Below, in pieces: positions 51,723 to 60,653 of a stretch of 64,000 bases of DNA. The position numbers and the translations under genes were made by a program. Under the pieces are notes generated by a model that worked only from the letters and a program-made list of their open reading frames with translations, was not told where the DNA came from and made no database searches. Origin of the DNA: Streptomyces caelestis (GTDB lineage Bacteria; Actinomycetota; Actinomycetes; Streptomycetales; Streptomycetaceae); NCBI RefSeq assembly GCF_014205255.1, contig NZ_JACHNE010000001.1:7564001-7628000 (forward strand). Reading direction: 5' to 3'. How positions within the stretch are numbered: position 1 is the stretch's first letter; each line of letters starts with the position of its first letter.

Positions 51723-52874
51723 AGCGAGCCGCTGACCTGCGATGTCGTGGTGGTCGGAGCCGGGGTGGTGGGCGCCGCCTGCGCCCTGTACGCGGCCCGC
51801 GCGGGCTTGGACAGCGTCGTGGTGGACCGGGGCCCGGTGGCCGGCGGTACGACCGGCGCGGGGGAGGGCAACCTCCTCGTCTCCGACAAGGAACCCGGGC
51901 CCGAGCTCGACCTGGCCCTGCTGTCCGCCCGGCTGTGGGCCGAACTGGCCCGGGATGGGCTGGGGAAGGCGGTCGAGTACGAGGCCAAGGGCGGGGTCGT
52001 CGTCGCGGGCACCGGCGAGGCGCTGGCCGGGCTGGAGGAACTCGCCGCCGGGCAGCGCGCGGCCGGGGTCGAGGCCGTCCCGGTGCCGCCCGACCGGCTC
52101 GCCGACCTTGAGCCGTATCTCGCCCCCGGCCTGGCGGGCGGCGTGCACTACCCACAGGACGCCCAGGTGATGCCCGCTCTGGCGGCGGCCCACCTGCTGC
52201 GCGTCTCGGAGGCCCGGCTGCTCACCGGCCGGCAGGTGACCGGGGTGCTGCGCGGCCCCGACGGTGCGGTGCGCGGAGTGCGTACCGACCGGGGCGACAT
52301 CCACGCCCCGGCCGTCGTCAACGCGGCCGGTACCTGGGGCGGCGAGGTGGCGGCCCGTGCCGGGGTGTCGCTGCCGGTGCTGCCCCGGCGCGGTTTCGTC
52401 CTGGTCACCGAGCCGCTGCCGCCCCGTGTCCGGCACAAGGTGTACGCCGCCGACTACGTGGCCGACGTCGCCAGCGACTCGGCGGCCCTGCAGACCTCCC
52501 CGGTCGTCGAGGGCACACCCGCCGGGCCGGTCCTCATCGGCGCCAGCCGCGAACGGGTCGGCTTCGACCGGTCGTTGTCGCTCCCGGCGCTGCGGGCGCT
52601 GGCGGCGGGCGCGACCCGGCTCTTTCCGTTCCTTGCCGGAGTCCGGGCCATGCGGACGTACGCGGGCTTCCGTCCGTATCTGCCGGACCATCTGCCCGCG
52701 ATCGGCCCCGACCCCCGGGCGCCCGGACTCCTGCACGCCTGCGGGCACGAGGGCGCGGGCGTCGGTCTCGCCACCGGCACCGGGCATCTGATCGCCCAGG
52801 CGCTGACCGGGCGGACGCCCGACCTGGACCTCGCCCCGTTCCGGCCCGACCGCTTCCCCGAGGAGGCCGAGTGA
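51720..52874 (+). CDS. FAD-dependent oxidoreductase subunit (D-hydroxyproline dehydrogenase-like, DAO fold)
   Basis: A 384-residue flavoprotein of the D-amino-acid oxidase/sarcosine-oxidase-beta fold. It has VVVVGAGVVGAACALYAARA (FAD binding), GTTGAGEGNLLVSDK, and the C-terminal FRPYLPDHLPAIGPD with CGHEGAGVGLATGTG. With the next two genes (2Fe-2S protein and BFD-type flavoprotein) it forms a three-part dehydrogenase like HcnABC or the heteromeric D-hydroxyproline dehydrogenases, oxidising cis-4-hydroxy-D-proline to the pyrroline carboxylate. The epimerase and DapA-like genes downstream specify that pathway. It starts at GTG 51720, possibly leaderless, and overlaps the next gene by 4 bp. Confidence 0.9.
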   Translation: MSEPLTCDVVVVGAGVVGAACALYAARAGLDSVVVDRGPVAGGTTGAGEGNLLVSDKEPGPELDLALLSARLWAELARDGLGKAVEYEAKGGVVVAGTGEALAGLEELAAGQRAAGVEAVPVPPDRLADLEPYLAPGLAGGVHYPQDAQVMPALAAAHLLRVSEARLLTGRQVTGVLRGPDGAVRGVRTDRGDIHAPAVVNAAGTWGGEVAARAGVSLPVLPRRGFVLVTEPLPPRVRHKVYAADYVADVASDSAALQTSPVVEGTPAGPVLIGASRERVGFDRSLSLPALRALAAGATRLFPFLAGVRAMRTYAGFRPYLPDHLPAIGPDPRAPGLLHACGHEGAGVGLATGTGHLIAQALTGRTPDLDLAPFRPDRFPEEAE

Positions 52875-53215
52875 ATCCACTGGAACGGGCGGGGGCCAGG
52901 CCCGGACCCGCCTTCACGGTCACGTTCGACGGGCGGCCGGTCCGGGCGCTGCCCGGGCAGACGGTCGCCGCCGTGCTGTGGGCGGCGGGCGTCACCTCCT
53001 GGCGCGCCACCCGGGGCGAGGGCCGTCCGCGCGGGGTGTTCTGCGGGATCGGCGTCTGCTTCGACTGCCTGGTGACCGTCAACGACCGCCCCAACCAACG
53101 CGCTTGCCTGGTGCCGGTGCGGCCGGGCGATGTGATCGGCACGCAGGAGGGGACGGGCCATGCGGGGGCAGACCACGAGGGAGCGGACGACGGGGGAGAC
53201 AGTCGTGCAGGCTGA
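52871..53215 (+). CDS. 2Fe-2S ferredoxin-like subunit of the hydroxyproline dehydrogenase
   Basis: A 114-residue small iron-sulfur protein. The cluster motif is FCGIGVCFDCLVTV, with a further Cys in NQRACLVPV, as in HcnA/SoxD-type subunits; the N-terminal beta strands (FTVTFDGRPVRALPGQTVAA) match the Fer2 domain. It would carry electrons between the two flavin subunits. Starts at GTG 52871 in a GTGA overlap. The last roughly 20 residues (Gly/Asp/Ala-rich) overlap the beginning of the next gene by up to 56 bp. Confidence 0.9.
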   Translation: MNPLERAGARPGPAFTVTFDGRPVRALPGQTVAAVLWAAGVTSWRATRGEGRPRGVFCGIGVCFDCLVTVNDRPNQRACLVPVRPGDVIGTQEGTGHAGADHEGADDGGDSRAG

Positions 53216-54569
53216 ACTCGTCGTGATCGGGGCCGGACCCGCCGGGCTGGCGGCGTCGCTGGCGGCGAGTGCGCGCGGCGCCCGGGTCGTGCTCATCGAC
53301 GCGGCGACGGAGACCGGCGGGCAGTTCTACCGGCAGCCCGCCGCCGGGCTGGGGGCCGGGCGACCCGAGGCGCTGCACCACCAGTGGCGGACCTGGGAGC
53401 GGTTGCGGGACGGCCTCGCCGCCAGTGCCGTACGTGTGCTGACGGATCACCATGTGTGGTGCGTGGAGCGGGCCTCCGGGGGCTTCACCGTGCATGCGCT
53501 GCTCGGTCCGGAGCAGGAGCAGCCGGCCGAGACGCACGCCCGTGCCGTGCTCCTGGCCACCGGCGGATACGAACACGTGCTGCCCTTCCCCGGCTGGACC
53601 CTCCCGGGCGTCGTCACCGCCGGGGGCGCCCAGGCCATGCTCAAGGGCCAACTCGTGGTGCCGGGACACAGAGCCGTCGTGGCCGGGACCGGGCCGCTGC
53701 TGCTGCCCGTGGCGACCGGACTCGCGGCAGCCGGCGTCGAGGTCGCCGCGCTCGTCGAGTCCACCGGCCCCGGGCGCCTGGCCCGCCACGCCCGGGCCCT
53801 GACCGGCAAGCTCCCGGAGGGCGCCGGACACGCCGCCCGGCTGCTGCGCCACCGTGTGCCGGTCCTGACCCGCCACACCGTCGTCCGCGCCCACGGCGAC
53901 ACCCGGCTGACCGGCGTCACGGTCGCCGCCCTCGACACCGCCGGACGCGTCCGGCCCGGCACCGAGCGGCAGGTCCCCTGCGACACCCTGGCCGTCGGCC
54001 ACGGCATGCTCCCGCACACCGACCTGGCGGAGGGCCTCGGCTGCGGCCTGGACGGGCTCGCCGTGGCCGTCGACGCCGAGCAGCGCACGGACGTACCCGG
54101 CGTGTGGGCGGCCGGGGAGTCCACCGGTATCGGCGGCGCGGCCCTCGCCCTCGCCGAGGGACACATCGCCGGATGCTCCGCCGCCGCCCACCTGCGCGGC
54201 ACCGTCCCCGGCCCGGCCCCCGCCGCCTTCAAGGCCCGTACCAAGCTCAGGAGTTCCGCGGCCGCCCTCGACGCCGCGTACGCACCGCCCGCGCACTGGC
54301 CCGAGCAGGTCACCGACGACACCGTGGTCTGCCGCTGCGAGGAGGTCACCGCCGGTGCCGTGCGCGACGCCCTGGACCTCGGAGCGGGCGACGAGCGCAC
54401 CGTGAAGCTGCTGACCCGGGCCGGAATGGGCTGGTGCCAGGGCCGGATGTGCCAGACGGCCGTCGCGGGTCTCACCGGCTGCCCGCCCGCCCCCTCCAGA
54501 AGGTCCTTCGCTCGTCCCGTACCGCTCGGCGTCCTCGCACGGCACCACACCCAGGAGGAACTGTCATGA
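53160..54569 (+). CDS. FAD/NAD(P)-binding oxidoreductase subunit with BFD-type iron-sulfur domain
   Basis: A 469-residue flavoprotein, the alpha-type (HcnB/SoxA-like) partner of the dehydrogenase. It has VVIGAGPAGLAASLAASARG near residue 21, TGGQFYRQP, TGGYEHVLPFPGWTLPGVVT, then VWAAGESTGIGGAALALAEG. The C-terminal BFD-like [2Fe-2S] domain follows, with VVCRCEEVTAGAV and GMGWCQGRMCQ supplying four Cys. Two starts are possible: ATG 53160 (GGAGGGG upstream) and GTG 53205 (GGGGGAG upstream), the latter overlapping the previous stop only slightly. It overlaps the DapA-like gene by 4 bp. Confidence 0.9.
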   Translation: MRGQTTRERTTGETVVQAELVVIGAGPAGLAASLAASARGARVVLIDAATETGGQFYRQPAAGLGAGRPEALHHQWRTWERLRDGLAASAVRVLTDHHVWCVERASGGFTVHALLGPEQEQPAETHARAVLLATGGYEHVLPFPGWTLPGVVTAGGAQAMLKGQLVVPGHRAVVAGTGPLLLPVATGLAAAGVEVAALVESTGPGRLARHARALTGKLPEGAGHAARLLRHRVPVLTRHTVVRAHGDTRLTGVTVAALDTAGRVRPGTERQVPCDTLAVGHGMLPHTDLAEGLGCGLDGLAVAVDAEQRTDVPGVWAAGESTGIGGAALALAEGHIAGCSAAAHLRGTVPGPAPAAFKARTKLRSSAAALDAAYAPPAHWPEQVTDDTVVCRCEEVTAGAVRDALDLGAGDERTVKLLTRAGMGWCQGRMCQTAVAGLTGCPPAPSRRSFARPVPLGVLARHHTQEELS

Positions 54570-55456
54570 CCGACCACCGCCCCTGGCGCGGCGTCCTCGT
54601 CGCCACCGCCCTCCCGCTGAACGACGACCTCTCCGTGGACTACGACACGTACGCCGAGCACTGCGCCTGGCTGGTCGAGAACGGCTGCGACGGCGTCGTG
54701 CCGAACGGCTCCCTCGGCGAGTACCAGGTGCTCACCCCCGAGGAGCGCGCCCGGATCGTCGAGACGGCCGTCGCCGCGATCGGAGGGCAGCGCGTCATGC
54801 CCGGCGTCGCCGCGTACGGGTCCGCCGAGTCCCGGCGCTGGGCCGAGCAGGCGGGCGAGGCGGGCTGCCGGGCGGTGATGCTGCTGCCGCCGAACGCCTA
54901 CCGCGCCGACGAGCGTTCCGTCCTCGCCCACTACGCCGAGGTCGCGAAGACGGGCCTGCCGGTCGTCGCGTACAACAACCCGATCGACACCAAGGTCGAC
55001 CTCGTGCCCGAACTGCTCGCCCGGCTGCACGGCGAGGGATACATCCGGGCGGTGAAGGAGTTCTCCGGAGACGTCCGCCGGGCCTACCGCATCGCCGAAC
55101 TCGCCCCCGAACTGGACCTGTTGATCGGCGCGGACGACGTCCTGCTGGAGCTGGCCGTCGCGGGAGCCAAGGGCTGGGTGGCGGGCTACCCGAACGCGCT
55201 GCCGCAGGCCTCGGCCGAGCTGTACCACGCGGCCGTCGACGGCGACCTCGACACCGCGCGGTCCCTGTACCGGCAGCTGCATCCGCTGCTGCGGTGGGAC
55301 TCGCGGGTGGAGTTCGTCCAGGCCATCAAACTCTCCATGGACCTCGTCGGCCGCCACGGCGGACCCTGTCGCCCGCCGCGCATGCCGCTGCTGCCCGAGC
55401 AGGAGGCCGCCGTCCGGGCCGCCACCGAGAAGGCCGTAGCGGCCGGATTGTCGTAG
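54566..55456 (+). CDS. DapA-family lyase, probable pyrroline-4-hydroxy-2-carboxylate deaminase
   Basis: A 296-residue TIM-barrel aldolase-type enzyme of the DHDPS/NAL family. It shows GVVPNGSLGEYQVLTPEERA (the usual GTTGE motif altered to NGSLGE), the Tyr in VVAYNNPIDTKVD and the Schiff-base Lys in AVKEFSGDVRR, then IGADDVLLELAVAGAKGWVA. In hydroxyproline catabolism this family member deaminates and dehydrates the pyrroline to alpha-ketoglutarate semialdehyde; the surrounding genes make that the best reading over lysine biosynthesis. AGGAGG lies upstream and the ATG overlaps the previous stop. The semialdehyde dehydrogenase is not in the window. Confidence 0.9.
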   Translation: MTDHRPWRGVLVATALPLNDDLSVDYDTYAEHCAWLVENGCDGVVPNGSLGEYQVLTPEERARIVETAVAAIGGQRVMPGVAAYGSAESRRWAEQAGEAGCRAVMLLPPNAYRADERSVLAHYAEVAKTGLPVVAYNNPIDTKVDLVPELLARLHGEGYIRAVKEFSGDVRRAYRIAELAPELDLLIGADDVLLELAVAGAKGWVAGYPNALPQASAELYHAAVDGDLDTARSLYRQLHPLLRWDSRVEFVQAIKLSMDLVGRHGGPCRPPRMPLLPEQEAAVRAATEKAVAAGLS

Positions 55457-55461
55457 GGATC

Positions 55462-56463
55462 ATGCGCAGCAGACTCGTCCTGCACGCCGTCGACTCGCAC
55501 ACCGAGGGCATGCCGACCCGTGTGATCACCGGCGGCATCGGCACCATCCCCGGCGCCACCATGAACGAGCGGCGGCTGTACTTCCGCGAACACCGCGACG
55601 ACATCAAGCGGTTGCTGATGAACGAGCCGCGCGGTCACTCCGCCATGAGCGGTGCGATCCTCCAGCCGCCGACCCGGCCGGACTGCGACTGGGGCGTCGT
55701 CTACATCGAGGTCTCCGGCTATCTGCCGATGTGCGGGCACGGCACGATCGGCGTGGCGACCGTGCTCGTCGAGACCGGCATGGTCGAGGTCACCGAGCCG
55801 GTCACCACCATCCGGCTCGACACCCCGGCGGGCCTCGTCGTCGCCGAGGTGGCGGTCGAGGGCGGTGCCGCCAAGGCGGTCACCCTCCGGAACGTGCCCT
55901 CCTTCGCCGTCGGCCTCGACCGCGAGGCCATCCTCGCCGACGGCCGGACGGTGACGTACGACCTCGCCTTCGGCGGCAACTTCTACGCCATCCTGCCGCT
56001 GGAGCGGTTCGGCCTGCCCTTCGACCGGTCGCGCAAGGACGACATCCTCCGGGCCGGCCTGTCCCTCATGGCCGCCGTCAACGCCGAGGACCCGCCCGTC
56101 CACCCGGAGGACCCGTCCATCCACGGCCTCCACCACGTCTACCTGGCCGCCCCCGGCTCGACCGCACGCCACTCCCGGCACGCCATGGCCATCCACCCCG
56201 GCTGGTTCGACCGCTCGCCGTGCGGCACGGGCACCAGCGCCCGCATGGCACAGTTGCACGCGCGCGGCGAACTCCCCCTGCACACCGAGTTCGTCAACGA
56301 GTCCTTCATCGGCACCCGGTTCACCGGGAGGCTGCTCGGCACCACCGAGGTGGCCGGCCGCCCGGCGGTGCTGCCCAGCTTCTCCGGACGCGCCTGGATC
56401 ACCGGCACCGCCCAGTACCTGCTGGACCCCGAGGACCCCTTCCCGGCGGGGTTCGTCCTGTAA
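55462..56463 (+). CDS. 4-hydroxyproline 2-epimerase (proline racemase family)
   Basis: A 333-residue enzyme. The two catalytic Cys are visible: PMCGHGTIGVATVLVETG near 89-106 and SPCGTGTSARMAQLHARGEL near 252-271. These are the marks of proline racemase-type enzymes with paired Cys rather than the Thr form of dehydratases. It converts trans-4-hydroxy-L-proline to cis-4-hydroxy-D-proline, the substrate of the flavin dehydrogenase made by the first three genes. The ATG at 55462 lies 5 bp after the lyase stop. Intact, normal length. Confidence 0.93.
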   Translation: MRSRLVLHAVDSHTEGMPTRVITGGIGTIPGATMNERRLYFREHRDDIKRLLMNEPRGHSAMSGAILQPPTRPDCDWGVVYIEVSGYLPMCGHGTIGVATVLVETGMVEVTEPVTTIRLDTPAGLVVAEVAVEGGAAKAVTLRNVPSFAVGLDREAILADGRTVTYDLAFGGNFYAILPLERFGLPFDRSRKDDILRAGLSLMAAVNAEDPPVHPEDPSIHGLHHVYLAAPGSTARHSRHAMAIHPGWFDRSPCGTGTSARMAQLHARGELPLHTEFVNESFIGTRFTGRLLGTTEVAGRPAVLPSFSGRAWITGTAQYLLDPEDPFPAGFVL

Positions 56464-56501
56464 GCCGCCCACGCCCGACCACGAGAGGACCTCCGACCGT
56501 C

Positions 56502-57176
56502 ATGGCCCCGCAGCACACCCCCGCCCTGCCCGTGCTGGGCAGCAGGAAACCCAGCCACCGGGAGCGGGTCGCGGACGCGCTGCGGGCCGCCCTGATCGCC
56601 GGTGAGCTGCTCCCCGGCCAGGTCTACTCGGCCCCCGGTCTCGCCGCCCGCTTCGGTGTCTCCGCCACCCCCGTGCGCGAGGCCATGCTCGACCTGGCCA
56701 AGGAGGGCCTCGTCGACACCGTGCCCAACAAGGGCTTCCGCGTCACCGCCGTCTCCGAGAAGCAGCTCGACGAGTACACCCACATCCGGGCGCTGATCGA
56801 GATCCCCACGACGGCGGGCCTCGCCGCCACGGCCGACCCGGCGGCGCTGGAGGCACTCCGGCCGGTCGCACAGGAGATAGTCGCCTCCGCCGCGGCCGGC
56901 GACCTCATCGCCTACGTCGAGGCCGACCTGCGCTTCCACCTCGGCCTGCTGGCCCTCGCCGGCAACGATCATCTCGTCGACGTCGTACGGGACCTCAGAC
57001 GCCGCTCCCGGCTGTACGGACTGACCGCGCTCGCCGAGCAGGGGCGGCTGGAGGCGTCGGCGGAGGAACACCTGGAGATCCTGGAGGCGCTGCTCGCCCG
57101 GGACGGGGATGCCGTACGGGCGGTCATGACCCGGCACCTGAGCCACATCAGGGGCCTGTGGGCAAGCGCCCCCTAG
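56502..57176 (+). CDS. GntR (FadR/VanR-type) regulator of the hydroxyproline operon
   Basis: A 224-residue regulator. The winged helix has RERVADALRAALIAGELLPG, then FGVSATPVREAMLDLAKEGL and NKGFRVTAVS. The C-terminal FCD-type helical ligand domain has DEYTHIRALIEIPTTAGLAA and LRFHLGLLALAGNDHLVDVV with the metal-ligand His, and ends TRHLSHIRGLW. It is the last gene of the six-gene operon, 38 bp after the epimerase, and probably represses the operon until hydroxyproline is present. Its last codons overlap the hairpin repeat at 57166. Confidence 0.92.
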   Translation: MAPQHTPALPVLGSRKPSHRERVADALRAALIAGELLPGQVYSAPGLAARFGVSATPVREAMLDLAKEGLVDTVPNKGFRVTAVSEKQLDEYTHIRALIEIPTTAGLAATADPAALEALRPVAQEIVASAAAGDLIAYVEADLRFHLGLLALAGNDHLVDVVRDLRRRSRLYGLTALAEQGRLEASAEEHLEILEALLARDGDAVRAVMTRHLSHIRGLWASAP

Positions 57177-57202
57177 GGGCGCGGGGAAATGCGCGACCCG
57201 CC
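57166..57202. repeat. Streptomyces extragenic repeat with hairpin (copy 2)
   Basis: GCGCCCC-CTA-GGGGCGC (57166-57182) is followed by GGGGAAATGCGCGACC, related to the repeat at 33385-33433 with its hairpin. It overlaps the last GntR codons and separates that operon from the convergent ABC transporter genes, so it probably also acts as a terminator. Confidence 0.78.
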
Positions 57203-57244
57203 CCCACAGCCCGCAGCCTCCGGAAGGCGTGCTGGACCGAGCTC

Positions 57245-58024
57245 TTAGGACGCCGCGGCTCCCCTCTTCGCGGCCTGGATCTGCTCGTACACACGCGTAC
57301 GCAGCTCGGCGAAGCGCGGATCCACCCTGGTGTGCAACTGATCGCGCTCCTCGGGCAGATCGACCTTCAGCTGCTCCCGGACCACGGTGGGGGAGGCGGA
57401 CAGCACGATCACCCGCTCCCCGAGGTAGACGGCCTCGTCGATGTCGTGGGTGACGAACAGGATCGTGATGCCGCGCTCCCGCCACAGCCCCCGGACCAGG
57501 TCCTCCAGATCGGCCCGGGTCTGCGCGTCCACCGCCGCGAACGGCTCGTCCATCAGCAGTACACGGGGCTCGTACGCCAGCGCCCGCGCGATGGCGGCCC
57601 GCTGCTGCATACCGCCGGACAACTGCCAGGGATACGCCCCCACGGCGTCCGCCAGCCCCACCGACTCCAGCGCGTCGCGGACCAGATCCCGGCGTCGGCC
57701 TTTGCTCAAGTCCTTCCGCCTCAGCGGGAGTTCGACGTTCTCGCCGACGCGCATCCAGGGGAAGAGGCTGCGCCCGTACTCCTGGAAGACGAACGCCATA
57801 CCGGGCGGCGGACCGCTCACCTTCCGGCCCTCCAGGAACACTTCACCACCGGTCGGCGTGAGCAACCCTCCCACGCACTTCAGCAGCGTGGTCTTGCCAC
57901 AGCCCGACGGCCCGACGAGACAGACGAGTTCTCCGGCGTCGACGGTGAAGGTGAGGTCGCGGAGCGCCTCCACACGCCGCCCCGACCCCTCGTAGACCTT
58001 CCGCAGACCCCGTACGTCGAGCAT
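57245..58024 (-). CDS. ABC transporter ATP-binding protein (NitT/TauT family)
   Basis: A 259-residue ATPase. It has Walker A GPSGCGKTTLLKCVGG (about 39-54), Q-loop FVFQEYGRSLFPW, signature LSGGMQQRAAIARALAYEPR and Walker B LLMDEPFAAVD, with the switch His in FVTHDID. The sequence is of the SsuB/TauB type. It energises the two permeases encoded 20 bp upstream and beyond. Being in one operon with the binding lipoprotein beside an aromatic-ring-demethylase cluster, the importer may carry an aromatic acid or a sulfonate-like anion. Confidence 0.93.
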   Translation of the reverse strand: MLDVRGLRKVYEGSGRRVEALRDLTFTVDAGELVCLVGPSGCGKTTLLKCVGGLLTPTGGEVFLEGRKVSGPPPGMAFVFQEYGRSLFPWMRVGENVELPLRRKDLSKGRRRDLVRDALESVGLADAVGAYPWQLSGGMQQRAAIARALAYEPRVLLMDEPFAAVDAQTRADLEDLVRGLWRERGITILFVTHDIDEAVYLGERVIVLSASPTVVREQLKVDLPEERDQLHTRVDPRFAELRTRVYEQIQAAKRGAAAS

Positions 58025-58044
58025 GGACCGCCCTTTCAAGAGGT

Positions 58045-58824
58045 TCACGGCGACCGCCGGACCGAGGCGCGCAGACCGTGATACCAGCCGAGCGCCCGCC
58101 GCTCGACCCACTGGAAGACGACCGACAGCAGGAAACCGAGCAGACCGAGCACGAGGATGCCGGTCCACATGTCCGGGATCGCGAAACCGCGCTGGAACTG
58201 GACGATGGTGAAACCGAGCCCGTTGCTCGCGGCGAACATCTCGCTGATCACCATGAGGATGATGCCGAGGGACAGCGCCTGGCGCAGACCCGCGAAGATC
58301 TGCGGGCTCGCCGACCGCAGGACCAGGTTCCTGAGCCGCGCCACGCCGGTGATGCCGTACGAGCGCGCCGTCTCGGCCATCACCGGGTCCACCGCCCGCA
58401 CGCCCTCGACCGTGTTGAGCAGAACGGGCCACACGCAGCCGGCCGCGATCACCGTGACCTTCATCGTGTCGCCGATCCCCGCGAACAGCATGATGACCGG
58501 CACCAGCACCGGCGGTGGCACCGCCCGCAGGAACTCCAGGACCGGCTCGCACACCGCCCGCACGCGCCGGTAGGACCCGATGACCGTGCCGAGCGCCACA
58601 CCCGCGACCGCCGCCAGCGCGTAACCGCCCGTCAGCCGCAGCACGCTCGGCAGGACGTCGCTCCGCAGGCGCTCCGCCGTCCACACGTGCGGGAAGGCCT
58701 CCAGGATCGTCCGCAGGGGCGGCCAGTACACGTCCGTACTGCCCGCGGAAGCCACCCACCAGACCGCGACCAGCAGGGCCGGCAGGGCGACGGCGAACAC
58801 CAGCCGCAGCAGCGGACCCCTCAC
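58045..58824 (-). CDS. ABC transporter permease (SsuC/TauC type), first of two
   Basis: A 259-residue inner-membrane permease with about six helices. The N-terminal helix is LVFAVALPALLVAVWWVASA and the EAA loop is AETARSYGITGVARLRNLVL, followed by SASPQIFAGLRQALSLGIIL. It starts at GTG 58824, overlapping the stop of the second permease as GTGA. A much longer open frame upstream is antisense-type noise and was not used. Confidence 0.92.
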   Translation of the reverse strand: MRGPLLRLVFAVALPALLVAVWWVASAGSTDVYWPPLRTILEAFPHVWTAERLRSDVLPSVLRLTGGYALAAVAGVALGTVIGSYRRVRAVCEPVLEFLRAVPPPVLVPVIMLFAGIGDTMKVTVIAAGCVWPVLLNTVEGVRAVDPVMAETARSYGITGVARLRNLVLRSASPQIFAGLRQALSLGIILMVISEMFAASNGLGFTIVQFQRGFAIPDMWTGILVLGLLGFLLSVVFQWVERRALGWYHGLRASVRRSP

Positions 58825-59594
58825 ACCGCCACCTCCCCGCGCACCGACTGATGCCAGGCCAGCGCCCGCCGCTCCACCGTGCGCGCGCCGACGTTGATCA
58901 GCAGCCCCAGCAGCCCGGTCACCGCGATCAGCGCGTACATCTCGGGCACGGCCTGCGAGGCCTGTGCCACCCCGATGCGCCTGCCCAGCCCCGGTGCTCC
59001 GATGACGAGTTCGGACGTGATGGCGAGGATCAGCGCGACCGCGGCCGCCAGCCGGACACCGGTCATGACGTACGGCAGCGCGGTCGGCCACAGCACATGC
59101 CGGATCCGCGCCCAGGTACCGAGGCCGTACGACCGCGCCGTCTCGTCGGCGACGGGGTCGACGTCCTGGACGCCGTACAGAACCTGGATCAGGACCTGCC
59201 AGAAGGACGCGTAGACGACGAGGAGGAGCACCGAGCGCAGTTCGGTGCCGTACAGCAACACCGCCAGCGGGATCAGCGCGACCGACGGGATCGGGCGCAG
59301 GAACTCGATCGTCGAGGCCGTCGCCTCACGCAGATACGGCACGACCGAGATCAGCACGCCCACCACGATCCCCGCACAGGACGCGATCGCCAGGCCCAGT
59401 GCCCAGCCGGTGAGCGTGTCGCCGAGCGCCGTCCAGAAGGCCGAGTCGGCCGCCTCGTCCGCGAGCGCTTCGGCGATACGGCTGGTCGGCGGGAAGTAGG
59501 CCTCTTCGACCAGGCCGAGCCGCGGCACCGCCTCGCCCAGGGCGAGGAAGGCCGCGAGCCCGGCCGCACCGAGTGCGACGTCGGCTCCCCTCAT
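58821..59594 (-). CDS. ABC transporter permease (SsuC/TauC type), second of two
   Basis: A 257-residue permease starting MRGADVALGAAGLAAFLALG. The EAA loop reads DETARSYGLGTWARIRHVLW, then PTALPYVMTGVRLAAAVALI. Paralogous to the neighbouring permease (both end with RRAL.W...R), indicating a heterodimeric channel. The ATG at 59594 is chosen over an open start at 59663, which would overlap the binding-protein gene. It lies 13 bp after that gene. Confidence 0.92.
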   Translation of the reverse strand: MRGADVALGAAGLAAFLALGEAVPRLGLVEEAYFPPTSRIAEALADEAADSAFWTALGDTLTGWALGLAIASCAGIVVGVLISVVPYLREATASTIEFLRPIPSVALIPLAVLLYGTELRSVLLLVVYASFWQVLIQVLYGVQDVDPVADETARSYGLGTWARIRHVLWPTALPYVMTGVRLAAAVALILAITSELVIGAPGLGRRIGVAQASQAVPEMYALIAVTGLLGLLINVGARTVERRALAWHQSVRGEVAV

Positions 59595-59607
59595 GCGACT
59601 GCGTCCC

Positions 59608-60582
59608 TCACGGCAGCAGCTTGTCCAGGTCCGGCGTCGACTTGAACAGGCCGTCCTCCTCACCGAGTTTCATGAGCGCCTCGATGGAGGACCGGTTGGC
59701 CTCGGCCGGCCACTTCGGCAGGGTCACCTTCTTCAGCACCGCCGCCGGGATCTTCGTGTACGTGGTGACGATCTGGCGGGCCTCGTCCGGGTGGGCGTCC
59801 GCGTAGGCGAGGGACTCGGCGGTGGCGGCCTGGAACTTCTTCACCAGCTCAGGGTTCTGCTGCGCGTAGGCGGTGGAGGTGAAGTACATGGCGACGGTGA
59901 GGTCCGGTGCGACGTCCACCAGGGGCGAGGCGATCTGCACGCCGCCCTGGCTCTTGACGGTGGCGGTCGCCGGCTCGACCACCATGGCCGCGTCGACCTG
60001 GCCCTTGCCGAGGGCGGCCGGCATCTGGTCGAAGGCCAGCTCCACGAAGTTCACCTTGTCCGGATCGCCGCCCGCCTTGCGCACCGACGCGCGCACCGCG
60101 GTCTCGTTGATGTTCTTGAGGGTGTTGATGGCGACCTTCTTGCCCTCCAACTCCCGCGAGGACTTGACGGGGCTGCCCTTCTCGACCATGAGGGCGCCGA
60201 AGTCCTTGCCCGCCACGCCGGTCGACGCGATGCCGTTGGCGACGGCCCGCACCGGAACGCCGTTGGTCTGCGCGATCATCAGCGACGTCACGTTGGAGAA
60301 TCCGAACTGGAACTGACCGCTGGCCACCCCCGGCACGATCGCCGCGCCGCCCTGCGCGGTGGTGAACCGCAGCTTCAGTCCCTGTTTCTCGAAGAAGCCC
60401 TTCTTCTGGCCCAGATAGAGCGGTGCCACATCGACGATGGGAATGAGTCCGACCTCGACGGTGGTCACCCCGCCGGACGAGGCGCCCGCGTCCGAGGCGC
60501 CACCACCACCGGACGAGCCGCAGGCCGCCGCGGTGAGCAGGACGGACACGGCCGCGAGACGGGTGAAGAGACGACGACGCAT
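59608..60582 (-). CDS. ABC transporter substrate-binding lipoprotein (NitT/TauT family)
   Basis: A 324-residue lipoprotein: signal peptide RRRLFTRLAAVSVLLTAA ending at the lipobox AAAC, then a Gly/Ser/Ala linker. The mature protein has the SsuA/NMT1-like fold: VGLIPIVDVAPLYLGQKKGF, then FEKQGLKLRF, GEFQFG-like GQFQFGFSNVTSLM and VDAAMVVEPATATVKSQGG. The ATG at 60582 has GGAGGAG upstream. A promoter (60654-60683) faces it. It probably binds an organic anion; the context suggests an aromatic acid, but that is inference. Confidence 0.92.
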   Translation of the reverse strand: MRRRLFTRLAAVSVLLTAAACGSSGGGGASDAGASSGGVTTVEVGLIPIVDVAPLYLGQKKGFFEKQGLKLRFTTAQGGAAIVPGVASGQFQFGFSNVTSLMIAQTNGVPVRAVANGIASTGVAGKDFGALMVEKGSPVKSSRELEGKKVAINTLKNINETAVRASVRKAGGDPDKVNFVELAFDQMPAALGKGQVDAAMVVEPATATVKSQGGVQIASPLVDVAPDLTVAMYFTSTAYAQQNPELVKKFQAATAESLAYADAHPDEARQIVTTYTKIPAAVLKKVTLPKWPAEANRSSIEALMKLGEEDGLFKSTPDLDKLLP

Positions 60583-60653
60583 GACTCCTCCTGTGGGACC
60601 GGCTGTGGTGCTCCGACAGGTTGTGCGCAGACAGCACACTCGTGCTCAGCGAG

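Noticed and set aside
54566..55456. Dihydrodipicolinate synthase for lysine biosynthesis
   Set aside because: Context (epimerase and hydroxyproline-type dehydrogenase) and the altered GTTGE motif favour a catabolic DapA-family lyase.
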